Positions 1 to 10,360 of a stretch of 64,000 bases of DNA are shown one piece after another; position 1 is the first letter of the stretch, and every line of letters starts with the position of its first letter. The notes beneath the pieces were generated by a model. It searched no databases, was not told where the DNA came from, and saw nothing but the letters and a program-made list of their open reading frames with translations. Source of the DNA: Branchiostoma floridae. Its lineage: Eukaryota; Chordata; Leptocardii; Amphioxiformes; Branchiostomatidae. The DNA is taken from NCBI RefSeq assembly GCF_000003815.2, contig NC_049994.1, forward strand, positions 18,643,876-18,707,875. Direction: 5' to 3'. A program made the translations under genes and the position numbers.

Positions 1-551
1 TCCAATCATTAACCACTTAAAAGAATCATGGCACTTTTGCAGTAATTATGCAAATTAGAAACTTATTTGCATAATTGGTATCAGTTAATGCCTTTATGCT
101 ACATAATGTATTTGAGTTAGAATTTGATAGAATATGGAGATCTCATTTAATTTGAGTCAAATCCATATGGAGATATTTGTAGAATTCTTTTTTTTTCCAT
201 CAGAATGATATACCCCGAGTCAGTGCTCAATTGTCCTTGCAAATCATATCATATCATATCACATCATCGGATAGGAGGCAGTTTGCCTGTGAAATCCGCT
301 TCTAACGATTACAATTAAAAACTAGTTTCCGTTTTATTTAACAATTAACAATTAAAAACGTGTCGATTTATTCAACAATTAACAATTAAAAGCTAGAATC
401 TAGAGTTTGTGAAAAGAGACTGTAATAACAATATAGAGTTCATGTTGGGCTAGGCGTATCTGCGACTTTTAACTTCTATGAAAAATGCAGTTTTGTGTGT
501 GTGTGTATGTGTGTATGTGTGTATGTGTGTATGTGTGTATGTGTGTTTGTG

Positions 552-586
<35 letters not shown>

Positions 587-870
587 GTGTTATATGTGTG
601 TGTGTGTGTGCGTGCGCGTGCGCATCTGTGTCTGTTTCTGGATATGTGTGGTCAGCATAATTTCAATGGACAATGATGATATTATTCGTTAACGTCTGCA
701 ATTGCTGTGACTGTCGCACAAGAATATCGGCATCGTTACGCGATGACTTTGGTGGCTTAATGTCACCAGTACTAGGAATATAATAAGTGGCCTTTTTACT
801 ATCATGGTAAGCTGTTTTGAGTGGAACAATTGTGGTTTGACCAGCTCTGTTTTCTGTCCTCCCCGGGCAG
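1..870. other. AT-rich upstream region, no gene seen
   Basis: AT-rich non-coding sequence with a GT microsatellite inside it. The mosaic receptor gene that starts being readable at 871 needs at least one upstream exon supplying a start codon and signal peptide, with a phase 1 junction. I could not identify such an exon here; it may be short or lie outside the window. Confidence 0.5.
488..630. repeat. (TG)n microsatellite
   Basis: Imperfect TG/TATG dinucleotide tract grading into GCGTGCGC. Open frames across it are all Cys-Val low-complexity artefacts. Confidence 0.9.
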
Positions 871-1299
871 TGACACCTTCGACAACATCACCCACGACTG
901 TCGTGCCCAGCACCGAACCCACGACTGTCGTGCCCAGCACCGAACCCACGACTGTCATGCCCAGCACCGAACCCACGACTGTCGTGCCCAGCACCGAACC
1001 CACGACTGTCGTGCCCAGCATCAAACCCACGACTGTCCTGTCCAGCACCGAACCCACGACTGTCGTGCACAGCACCAAACCCACGACTGTCGTGCCCAGC
1101 ACCGAACCCACGACTGTCGTGCCCAGCACCAAACCCACGACTGTCGTGCCCAGCACCGAACCCACGACTGTCGTGCCCAGCACCGAACCCACGACTGTTG
1201 TATCCAGCACCAAACCCATGACTGTCGTGCCCAGCACTGAATCCGCAACTGTCGGGCCCAGTACCGAACCCACGACACCGGCCACCACACATTTTACTG
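871..1299 (+). other. Mucin-like Thr/Pro/Ser exon with a 27-bp VNTR
   Basis: One symmetric phase 1-1 exon of 143 codons. It is built from a 27-bp repeat encoding nine residues, TTVVPSTEP with variants (VVSSTKP, VMPSTEP), about 14 units between about 888 and 1275. Thr and Ser density suggests an O-glycosylated stalk. Open frames on the other strand and in other frames are repeat shadows. Confidence 0.8.
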
Positions 1300-4200
1300 G
1301 TAATCGCTGGAATCAATTATCACACATTGCTCTACCTTGTAATTAGAAAAACTTTTTTTACAGTTCAAAGATAGAATTATTCATATAAGCCAGAGAGATC
1401 AACATTAATGTACTGGCTAACTTTCAGGTTACTTAGATTACAAGAAATGAGTCAGAGAAAATATTTGTTGAAATGTCCGTTAGTGAGCATGACATGACAT
1501 GCTGCTTATACATGTATTTGTTCATGGAGTACAATGTTGTTTCAGAGTAAGTTTCTCCATATCAAGGGGAAACCATTACTCTAGAGTAGGTACATTGGTG
1601 GTAGAATTTGCGCTTGTAAACTGGCTTGATTAGAACATGTTTATTTGCAGGCTGTCCTCCTGGCTACTCTGCCCATGGGGGTTCGTGCTTCAAGGCGTAC
1701 AACCAAGGCAAAACCTACAACCAGGCCAGGAAGGTGTGTGCAGCGAACAGGGGGCTTCTGGCCATGCCGAAGGACGAAGACGCGGACGACTTCTTGAGGG
1801 ACCTGAAGGACACCGTGGATCCCAACTCCCCTTTCTGGTTTGGCATGAGCGATCAGAGTGGCGAGGGAAGGTGGGTGTGGGAAGATGGGACTCCGTACAA
1901 CACAGCCGCGAACTGGCCGAATGGGGGGTGGCAGCCGGGGGAACCCAACAATGAAGGGGAAGGAGAAGTCTGCGCCAACCACTTCCGTTCCGGCTGGAAC
2001 GACGCGCCCTGCTCGACTCCACACAACTTCATCTGTCAGCTGAATGATGGTGTGTCACGTGCTATGTTTAATAAGGCCTAGGGAAAAAATTTGTTTGGCA
2101 TTGGAAATATAAGTGTCCTCATGCTAGAAGAAAGGGTATGCCCCCCAGTAAGGGGCGGTATAACCCCAACGGTGCTGTAATACACCGTATGACTCTACAT
2201 CTACTTCCTCATGAATTTCAGTTTTACTTCAGTTTTAAGATATTCTCACCCCTTGATCATTGTAGGACTAACACAATATTTCTCCCACAGCAATCGACTG
2301 CCCCCTGGGGTACCACCAGTGCGGACACGGAAATGCCTGCATCCTGGCGTGGCAGCGGTGCGACGGGCGGACGGACTGTACAGACGGGAGTGACGAGGAA
2401 AATTGTGGTAAGTTAAAATGGTATTAGATCCGCACATGTACGCAAATGGTTATTTTCTGCAAGAAATCAAATTCAAAGGACCCGATGTTCATCATTTCCT
2501 TCCTGCTCTCGTTTGTTTTGAATCTTTCACCTCTCTCTAGTGGTTTTTAGAACTGTTCTGTCGTGGTAATTAAAACTGAAAAAAATTAAGAGCAGAAATA
2601 AAATAAAACATCAGAATGGTAAGAAAAAGTTGCTGTGGTAAAGTTAACTTGGTCCTTAGATCAACACATGTACTTAAAATGGTTATTTTCTGCGAGAAAT
2701 CCTATTCAAAGGACCCGATGTTCTAATCTCCAAGCAGATCCTACGGTGCCATAATATAGTATCAAAGCTGGCCAGGGAGTATAGCCGGCTAAGGAGGTCA
2801 AACCGGCCAAGAAGTTATGCTATGAATTACGCACAGTTGATCTGGTTGGAGATTACCGATGTTCATCATTTCCTTCCTGCTCTCGTTTGTTTTGTAACTT
2901 TTAACCTCTAGTGGCTTTTAGAATTGTTCTGTGGTTATTAAAATTGAAAAAAATTAAGAGTAGCTATCTAAAATAAAACATCAAAATGGTAAGAGATAGT
3001 TGCTGCAGGCAATGGTCAGTCGGTTTTGTGGGAACAATTCGTTCAATAAAAGATTATTTTTCTTGCACATTTTCTATAAGGATATCTTTGCATGTTTGGT
3101 AGATTTCCAAATCAATGATTACTTCCGTATTGTTACAAGTGCCCCCTGTTAATACTTATAATATTGGTATGTAGATGTTCAAAGCGATTTATTTTCTTTA
3201 TTGTTATAATTTTCAGTGTGCCTGCCAACTCCTGTGGATCTGAACCTCGGCGGCAGACTTGCGATGCTGCCGAATCAGCTGGAACAGACGACGTTTGAGG
3301 AGATACAGAATTCCTCTGTCGTGGAGCTGCTCGACAGTTCGACCAGCAACGCAGAGAACCAACATCCTGAGTTCCGGGAATTCGTATCTACGGTCATCTT
3401 CCCGCGATGTCTTGTCTCCGAAGAGAACAACACATCCTGCACTTTGTCTCCACATGGAGACAACACGGCCTCGTGCATGTGAGTAGCATGAAGCGTGTCA
3501 CTGGAAATTGGGGAAATGATTTTGATTCATCAATTTCAATTCATTCATTGATTCTTCTAAGTTGAATAGTTTCATACTCAAGATTGCAATGAAAATGCTT
3601 GCGCTGAATTGCATTGTATTTGTTTTTTTTTATCTATCTTAGATTTCTGTTATTGCTAGGGGTGGTGACAAGCCTCACAATTTCAGGGTGTTTCTGAACC
3701 TGCCTGTTTTGTAGTAATTGTTGGGGGTGGTGACAAGCCTCACAATGTAAGGGTGTCTCTGTTTTGTAGGACACAACTGCTGCCGTGCCGCTCGTGGTGT
3801 GAGGAAGTTCTCCACAAGGCTGATGACCGGACGAAGAACCGGTTCCCTACCTGTGACCTGTTTCCGTCACCACCACACGCCTGTTGGAACCCGGAGCCAG
3901 ACAAGAAGTACAACCAAAGTAAGGACTCACTGACATTGTTCGATATTGTCACTCAGTCCCTCAGATTTTACCATTTCCTGTATGATCACTTCGCAGAGCA
4001 GAAAGGAACTTTCACTTCACGACACACATTCAGGAATGCATCACTTTGAACATTTTTACAATCTATATATGTCCATTCACAGTTTGCTACTATGGCAACG
4101 GTATGAACTACCGCGGTACATGGAATGAAACTTCATCCGGGGCAGATTGTGTGGAGTGGTCCGCTGCGCAGGCTGGTTTCTACCCGACCAAGTACCCCTG

Positions 4201-7200
4201 GGCTAACCTGGAGAACAACTACTGCCGCAACCCGACTGGACTCGGGCAGCCATTTTGCATGACGGAAGATGGCAGCCAGGAGGACTGTGACGTCATTCAG
4301 TGCAGTAAGTTGGCTTGTCAAGATAGGAGACATCCTCTGAACCTTGTCAAGTTTCTTAGGCCTCCCCAATTCATTTCCTTGCTTGTCAGACTTGACTTTA
4401 AAACTTAAAAAGACGTTAAAACTTAAAGGCCTTTGAAGAAATTTAAAATCAGGCAACATTTAACCGAAAAATTGTGTACGATAGCCACAGACTTACCTCT
4501 CAGAGTCTTTTCCATACTTTTGGTTCCGTTTTTTTAAAATCGAGAAGTAATGTATTTAATATACTATTGCCTTTTCTGATGTATTACTATCACCCACAGA
4601 GCTCTTTCTCTGCGAGGACCTGGGTCCTCCAAACTACGGCCACAGAACCCCTCTCAAAAGGCACTACAACGTGGGGGATAGGGTCGCGTACACCTGCAAC
4701 GTGGGGTACTCACTAAAGCCCGGGGCTCCCACCGACGTGAGGTGCACTGATGGAGGCCTCTGGCAGTATGACAAGCCCAGCTGCTCAGGTAATTGTTGTA
4801 GATTTTTTGGTTGCATAGAATAGAAATTTAATGAATATAATATGGATAGTATCAGAAAACTGGTAACGGTAACAAAAAAACTTGTGTCTTGTTGTAAAAC
4901 AAAATATGGGTATACATGTGGATCATGATCATTCTGAAATTCTATCAGAAAACTGGTGAAAAATTAACTTGTAGTCTTGTTGTAAAACAAAATATGGGTA
5001 TAGATCATGATCATTCTGAAATTCTACAGTACCTTCCGTGGGTATAAGTTATCCTAACGATGGGCATGTACTTTTTCCTTCCTTAGTGGATTTCAAGGGT
5101 AGGCTGGAAAAGGAGATACTCGATGTGTACAACGCAAACCAGGCGCCTGGGGCTGAGACTGAACCTGACAGTAAGACTGAGACTGAAACTGACACTATGA
5201 CTGAAACTGACTCTAAGACTGACGCTATGACTGAAACTGAGACTGAGACTGCAACTGAATCTAAAAATGACACTTTGACTGAAACCGAGACCGAGACTGA
5301 ATCTAAAAATGACACTATGACTGAAACTGCAAAGCTCTCTCGGTCCGTCATCCGCTTCAATGGCTCTGTCGAACAGATCGTCGACTTGGTAAGTTTTAGC
5401 ACCCGTAACACACTTGAAATCTTTGTTGGTCTACAGCAAATAGATGACCCCAGGATGTAACAAAACGCAACTAATCACTGCGATGACTTTTATTACAGGA
5501 CGAGAAGAAGGAGCTGCTGATTACCTCTGTTGCCATCAACTTCGTAAGTTGACACAATTATGTAAACTACAGGCACTTCAGAAAATATTCCATTTATGTC
5601 GTTTTCTCATTAAAAGGTTTAAGGGCTATTCTATTCTTACACATCTGAAGATATATTTGTTTTGTTTCAGACCTGGCAGGACAGCCGGCTGAAGTGGGAG
5701 CCAGAGTACTACGGGAACACTAGGAATCTCACCTTGCCGGGCAGCAGCATCTGGACCCCGGCATTTACTCTGAAGAAGAAGTATGTAATCTCTTCTTAAA
5801 TGTTACCATGGCATCTAAATTGTCAATTGACATAAGCGGTAATCTTTTTATGTGAGTTCATCTGTGATTGTAAACGTTATGAAAGAAATTTTATACTTTA
5901 AGACCATGCACAGAAACAGAGCGTTTACCAACATGCTTTCGACCAGTCATCTGGTCCTTCTCTAGTTGCCAAGCACCTTTGACCCTTTGTTGACGTCACA
6001 CTTCCGGTCTGGATGTGTGACATAGGCTTTGGGTCATTTCACCATGATAAGGACTAGAGGACTGGTAAACGTTTCGTGTACGGTCTTAAAGTATTAAATT
6101 TCTTTCATTATCATTAATCTTGTTGTGTCAAATATTACACAAATTTGTCGCCGCCCAATATAATAACATGGACAGTATTTGTGAAGATTCTGGAAACAAT
6201 TCTTTCAATAGTTCCATCATGCTGGTAGATTAACTTGAAAGTTCATCTGTGTTCGTGGAAGTCCTTCTTAATAAAGTTAAACTGCAATTTCCAACACAAA
6301 AACATGACTTACCCAAATTTGTCAATTCCAAGACTAGAGTTGATCAGTTGAAAATTTGGGTAAGTCCCATTTTTGTTTTGGAAATTGCTGTTTAACTTTA
6401 TTAAGAATGCTGGTAGATTGTAGACAAATAATGGGCCTTTGAAGGCAGATCCCAAAAGAGATTCAGTCATGAATAAAATTAACAACCCAATTCGGGTAAC
6501 AGAGGTACTGAATTGCTCTACGAGTAGCATATTTTTTCCGACATGCAAAAAATTTATTTTACTAGGTAACAGAATCTTTCAACTCTTCTCATGCCAGATA
6601 TTGTATGATTCTATCTTCAGTGCAACACAACAAATTGAGCAGTTCAAATACCTAAATGCATCTTTCCATCCGTCTTAGGTACGAAGAAACAGTCTGTGGT
6701 TGTTGAAAAAAATCCATAATGACTAGTCAAAGAAAAATGACGACACTTTGTTGACTTCTCCACAGTGCTGACCCTTTGTACCGAGGCCTGCCAAAGGACG
6801 TACCGATCGTGATCAGCACTGATGGTACGGTAACATGGAGGGTGGAGACTCTGACCAGCACCATCTGTGATGCAAACCCGTTCTTCTTCCCTGCCGACAC
6901 CATGGAATGCCACATCTGTTTCTCTGTGTCCCCTGCAATTGAAAAAACCATCGGTAAGTTTTGCAGATATCTAATGTAATGAGATAAAGTGAATCAGTGT
7001 AGTATTAGTTCAACAGAGAACTCTTGGCTTATTTTAGATTATTAATATTGCGGAATGCTGAAATGGTGCGTGTACAGAAAGGATATCTATGCATGTTATC
7101 TGCTTTTTTATTTCTTAACCTCAAATAGTTTAACACGAGTGTAGCACGAAATCCAAGACTTAAGTATATGTGAATACCTTAAAGTAAAAGGTAAAGATCA

Positions 7201-8813
7201 ATGTTGAAAAAACGGCATCTTTACAAATGCTTTAAGTAAGCGTAAAGCAGAGTAAGGCGCGTTGATGAAGCCAGACATATATATTAAACGCATTGCGGTC
7301 ATCAGAGTCGAAGGGTGTTCATTAGTCTTTTTTTTCTTATGTGTCTTTCTCATAGAATAAAAAGAAAAAAAATGAATTCTTAGACTATGTGGTTAAAATC
7401 ATTTGTTGGACACAGAATGCGGAGGGGGGAGTTCCTGTGACGTCTGGTCTCCCCCACAAGACGAAGGCGAATGGATTCGGAAGGACAAGATCTTCGCTAA
7501 AGGCGGCAAGGAGTCGTGCTTCGCTGTTTATCTGCAAAGGGTCCCGCTGTTCCACATCGCCACTACTGTTACCCCCTGTGCCATCCTGGTGGTGCTGATG
7601 ATCATCACCTTCATCATGCCCATAGACAAGGGAGACCGGATCTCCTTCGGAGTGACCATCCAGCTCTCCATGGTCGTGTCTCTCGTGTTTGTCACGGACG
7701 TACTTCCTGTGAAAGGAGCGCTGCCATATTTCGGTGAGGACAAAAAAGTTTCCCTGTTCTTCTTTTGTCCACTGGTCCTTACCTCACTCAAACCATTTAA
7801 ACACAAAATAGCCTTTGTTTAGATTCATTTAGTATTCTGGAAACTAGAAAATTAGGCTCTTGAATCACAACTGGAATTTACCTGGCCAATCTTTCGGTAA
7901 CTCCTCAGCTACCTTTCTGAGTATCTGGGAAGAGTAAGGGACATGCTACTTAAGATGTGATTCAAGAACCCCATTTTCCAATGACCAATCCCATAAAGAT
8001 GTCACGGAACATTCCGGTAACTGTTTCCCACGGATGATGTTACAGCCTCTCTGATCGTCGTGTGCATGGCGCTGATGGGACTTTTCCTCCTCTTCACCTT
8101 GTACATCATCAGCATCCACGACAAGGAGGGCAGTCTGTCTCCGATGGCGAAGACTTTCTTTCTCTACTACATGGCAAAGTACGTACTACTTAAAACAATA
8201 TTTTGGGGTCACTCATAATACACATACCAAGCCCTCCACATCACGGCTTGTTTTCTTGGTTGCCTAGATTTGTTTACAGGAGGTTGCTTTGAGTTATAAA
8301 TTGCTTTTATTTTGTGCTCAGAACGAAGTAACCATCCTTCGGGGCAGTTAAACTTCTTTTGGATGCAATGCAATGCAATTGGCAGGTTTAATTCATATTT
8401 TATCGGCTAATACTTTTTGTTGATGTTTGTTCAGGTTCCTGCTGCTCGGAGACCTCACAGAGAAGGAGGCTGCGAGCGGGGATGGAGAGGCTGGCCTGAC
8501 CGGCGGGAAGCTGGCCTGGCCTGAGCGGGCCAACCGCGTGGTCCCTGCCGATGACGTGGTGGTGACCGACGTGGAGACCCCTGTTGCTGTCCCCGAGACA
8601 ACCCGCCAGCCCACCCGCCTGGAGGCAGCCCTGGAGGAACAGACCTCCTGCCTGCGTAATCTGATCCGCATGGCTGAGGAGCAGGTGATGAAGAACGAGC
8701 CGGAGGTATCCGATTACACCCTGCTGACCCAGGTGCTCGACAGACTGTGCCTTGTCCTGTACGTCATCAGCCTTGCCGTGGCCGTGCCCATGACCATGTA
8801 TCTGGGCAAGTAA
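871..8813 (+). CDS. Mosaic receptor-channel: mucin/CTLD/LDLa/Frizzled/kringle/sushi fused to a Cys-loop ligand-gated ion channel (5' partial)
   Basis: Fourteen exons join without a frame break: 871-1299, 1651-2049, 2291-2407, 3217-3478, 3770-3918, 4083-4304, 4600-4788, 5087-5388, 5499-5543, 5671-5780, 6766-6953, 7416-7733, 8046-8178, 8435-8813 (TAA). Every junction is AG/GT and phases match throughout, giving about 1080 residues without the missing 5' end. The first ~590 residues are six extracellular modules. The last ~490 are a nicotinic-like Cys-loop receptor: a WQDSRLKW strand, an LWTP-like SIWTPAF, a C-x13-C loop ending in FPADTMEC, M1 from [13 protein letters not shown]2 starting GDRISFG, M3 ending ISIHDKE, and M4 before the stop. 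Family knowledge: such subunits form pentameric channels in the plasma membrane. Inference: a channel subunit with a large adhesive or sensing ectodomain. The ligand is unknown. Alternatives are two genes wrongly joined (the unbroken phase argues against this) or a channel exon set skipped in some transcripts. Confidence 0.85.
1651..2049 (+). other. C-type lectin domain exon
   Basis: Single 399-bp phase 1-1 exon, residues about 144-276. It opens [14 protein letters not shown] and shows the family landmarks: WFGMSD, an EPN triplet in QPGEPNN, the WND of GWNDAPC, and the closing FICQ. EPN with WND is the calcium-dependent mannose-type ligand signature, so sugar binding is plausible. The donor after residue DG is the least certain junction, chosen because it keeps phase 1 into the next exon. 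Confidence 0.85.
2291..2407 (+). other. LDL-receptor class A domain exon
   Basis: A 117-bp phase 1-1 exon encoding [33 protein letters not shown]. The six cysteines and the acidic calcium cage ([11 protein letters not shown]) are intact, as in a folding-competent LDLa repeat. Confidence 0.88.
2424..3005. repeat. Intronic tandem duplication (two ~215-bp copies)
   Basis: The segment beginning at the LDLa donor region and running through TCATCATTTCCTTCC recurs from about 2656. The second copy is interrupted by a small insertion at 2724-2855. Confidence 0.8.
2724..2855. mobile_element. 132-bp MITE with 9-bp target-site duplication
   Basis: Termini are TAATCTCCAAGCAGATC and its near-perfect inverse. 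It is flanked on both sides by CCGATGTTC (2715-2723 and 2856-2864). The uninterrupted sister copy of the intron duplication around 2480-2500 supplies the empty site, so the boundaries are secure. Confidence 0.88.
3217..3918 (+). other. Frizzled-type cysteine-rich domain over two exons
   Basis: Exons 3217-3478 and 3770-3918 (phases 1-2 and 2-1) together form a symmetric 411-bp module. Landmarks are [10 protein letters not shown] followed by an EFREFV helix, then a Cys-rich tail with [17 protein letters not shown] and ACW. This is the Fz-CRD pattern found in Frizzled, ROR and MuSK, where it binds Wnt-type ligands. The assignment rests on spacing and these motifs. Confidence 0.75.
3655..3770. 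repeat. Short intron duplication next to the second Frizzled exon
   Basis: GGTGGTGACAAGCCTCACAA occurs twice about 65 bp apart. Each copy is followed by a GTTTTGTAG acceptor-like string, so the upstream copy is a decoy acceptor. Confidence 0.6.
4083..4304 (+). other. Kringle domain exon
   Basis: A 222-bp phase 1-1 exon with six cysteines in kringle spacing: [13 protein letters not shown] at the start, [21 protein letters not shown] and CDVIQC. It directly follows the Frizzled-type CRD, the same Fz-kringle order as in ROR receptors. Confidence 0.9.
4600..4788 (+). other. Sushi (CCP) domain exon
   Basis: A 189-bp phase 1-1 exon with four cysteines: [31 protein letters not shown] and KPSCS, plus a conserved Trp (LWQYDKP). 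This is a standard complement-control-protein fold sequence. It is the last module before the channel domain. Confidence 0.88.
4838..5030. repeat. Intronic tandem duplication before the channel exons
   Basis: Two ~90-bp copies share ATCAGAAAACTGGT, CTTGTTGTAAAACAAAATAT and GATCATGATCATTCTG. Confidence 0.75.
5150..5333 (+). repeat. Coding Thr-Glu/Thr-Asp repeat inside the channel ligand-binding domain
   Basis: In-frame ACTGA-based microrepeat within exon 5087-5388 coding for runs such as [16 protein letters not shown] and [15 protein letters not shown]. It lies between the predicted N-terminal helix and strand beta 1. Confidence 0.9.
5890..6097. repeat. Hairpin element in the channel intron
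   Basis: ATACTTTAAGACC and GCGTTTACC at the left are mirrored by GGTAAACG and GGTCTTAAAGTAT at the right; about 205 bp. Likely a non-autonomous inverted-repeat element. Confidence 0.6.
6263..6408. repeat. Hairpin element in the channel intron
   Basis: Arms TTCTTAATAAAGTTAAAC and its inverse GTTTAACTTTATTAAGAA enclose a further inverted pair (TTACCCAAATTT / AAATTTGGGTAA). About 145 bp. Confidence 0.7.
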
Positions 8814-8819
8814 AGGGAG

Positions 8820-10360
8820 TGTTCCAGTTTTCTCAGCATAGTCTGAGCATAGGGGCCCCTATGCCGTAATTTTGACCCCCTATGCTGAGATTTGAACCCC
8901 CTATGCTGCGATTTTGACCCCCCCCATGCTGTCATTTGGACCCCTATACTGTGATTTGGACCGCCTTTGCTTTGATTTAGACCCAAATGCTGTGATTTTG
9001 CCCCCACATGCTTTGATTTGGACACCCTATGCTGTGATTTGGATCCTTATGTTGTGATTTGGACCTCTATGCTGCCATTTTCCCCCATATGCTATGATTT
9101 GGACCCCCGATGCTGCCATTTGCCCCATAGGCTATGACTTGGACCCCCTATGCTGCCATTTGGACCCCTATGCTGCCATTTGGACCCCCTATGCTGCCAT
9201 TTGGACCCCTATGCTGCCATTTGGACCCCCTATGCTGCCATATGGACCCCCTATGCTGTCATTTGGACCCCCTATGCTGCCATTTGGACCCCCAATGCTG
9301 CCATTTGGACCCCTATGCTGCCATTTTGCCCCCATATCCTATGATTTGGACCCCCAATGCTGCCATTTGGACCCCCTATGCTGCCATTTTGCCCCCATAT
9401 GCTACGATTTGGACCCCCTATGCTGCCATTTGGACCCCCTATGCTGTCATTTGGACCCCCTATGCTGCCATTTGGACCCCCAATGCTGCCATTTGGACCC
9501 CTATGCTGCCATTTTGCCCCCATAGTCTATGACTTGGACCCCCTGTGCTGCCTTTGCTGTGATTTAGACCCAAATGCTGTGATCTGGACCCCTGTGCTGT
9601 GATTTGGACCCTCTATGCTGCGAGTTAGACCCCCATGCTGTACTTTAGACCCCCTAATGCTGTGATTATATATGCCCCCATATCACATGTGCTGTGACTT
9701 GGATCCCCTATGCTGTGATTTACTCTCGTAGCTTTGATTTGGACAACCGATGCTGTTATTTGGACCTCCTATGCTGTAATTTAGGCCCCTCTGCTCTGAT
9801 TTGGACCAGCATGCTGTATTTTTGGCCCATATGCAGTGATTTAGAAACCATGCTCTGATTTTGCCCCCCTCAGTATGCGGTAATTTCCCCCCCCCCCTCC
9901 CTATGCTATGATTTCAGCCCCTATGCTGTGATTTGGACCCCCAGTGCTGTGATTTGGGGCCCCTATGCTGTAATTTAGACCCCTGTGCTGTGATTTTGGC
10001 CTCCTATTCTGGTTTTCGAACCCATATGGGTGTTTCTTTCTGGGGAGAACCCCTGGATCTTTCATAGTTACTTGATCGATGGTTGGCTTTATTTTAAAAG
10101 AAGAATTTAACAGATCTAGAGGGAAAACTTTACAAAATTTGTCCACCCAAATGAAAGAAATAGAGTCTTGTTGATTATGAATTGTAAACAGTTCTGAGAG
10201 GATGTGGCCCCGACTGTGACAATTGTCTTCGGCACTTTGCACGTGGCTTGTGCCGCGCAAAACTTGGCCCCTCCCCCCTCCATATGCTGTAATTTTGCCC
10301 CCTATGATTTCGGCTCTATGCTGTGATTTAGACCCCTATGCTGTGAGAACCCCGGTGTTC
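8820..10360. repeat. Degenerate ~20-bp minisatellite downstream of the receptor-channel gene
   Basis: Dozens of units resembling ATGCTGCCATTTGGACCCCC run from about 8850 to 10010, with stragglers at 10277-10350. Unit length wavers between 19 and 22 bp. The long open frames in it (for example 9094-9525) are Cys/Pro/His repeat artefacts with no start context. Confidence 0.9.

Larger units (their letters stand above)
5087..8813 (+). other. Cys-loop ligand-gated ion channel part
   Basis: Eight-plus-two segments of a complete pentameric channel subunit. The first helix reads [15 protein letters not shown]. About 57 residues of Thr/Glu/Asp repeats follow, and then the beta-sandwich. The Cys loop is C-x13-C (6853-6909 region). 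The C-loop region carries EGEWIRKD and a lone Cys rather than the vicinal Cys pair of nicotinic alpha subunits. In M2 the residue before Arg 0' is Asp, the 9' position is Leu and the 20' position is Asp, which favours a cation pore. The M3-M4 loop is about 75 residues, rich in Glu, Ala and Pro. M4 is [17 protein letters not shown]. Confidence 0.85.

Noticed and set aside
689-1316. Long minus-strand and alternate-frame open frames over 689-1316
   Set aside because: Shadows of the 27-bp coding repeat; only the + frame joins neighbouring exons in phase.
5049-5411. Minus-strand frame of SVSVSV repeats
   Set aside because: Antisense shadow of the Thr-Glu coding repeat in the channel exon.
9094-9602. 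Open frames of 130-143 codons at 9094-9532
   Set aside because: Produced by a stop-free ~20-bp minisatellite; open in several frames and both strands, composition Cys/Pro/His, no splice or start context.
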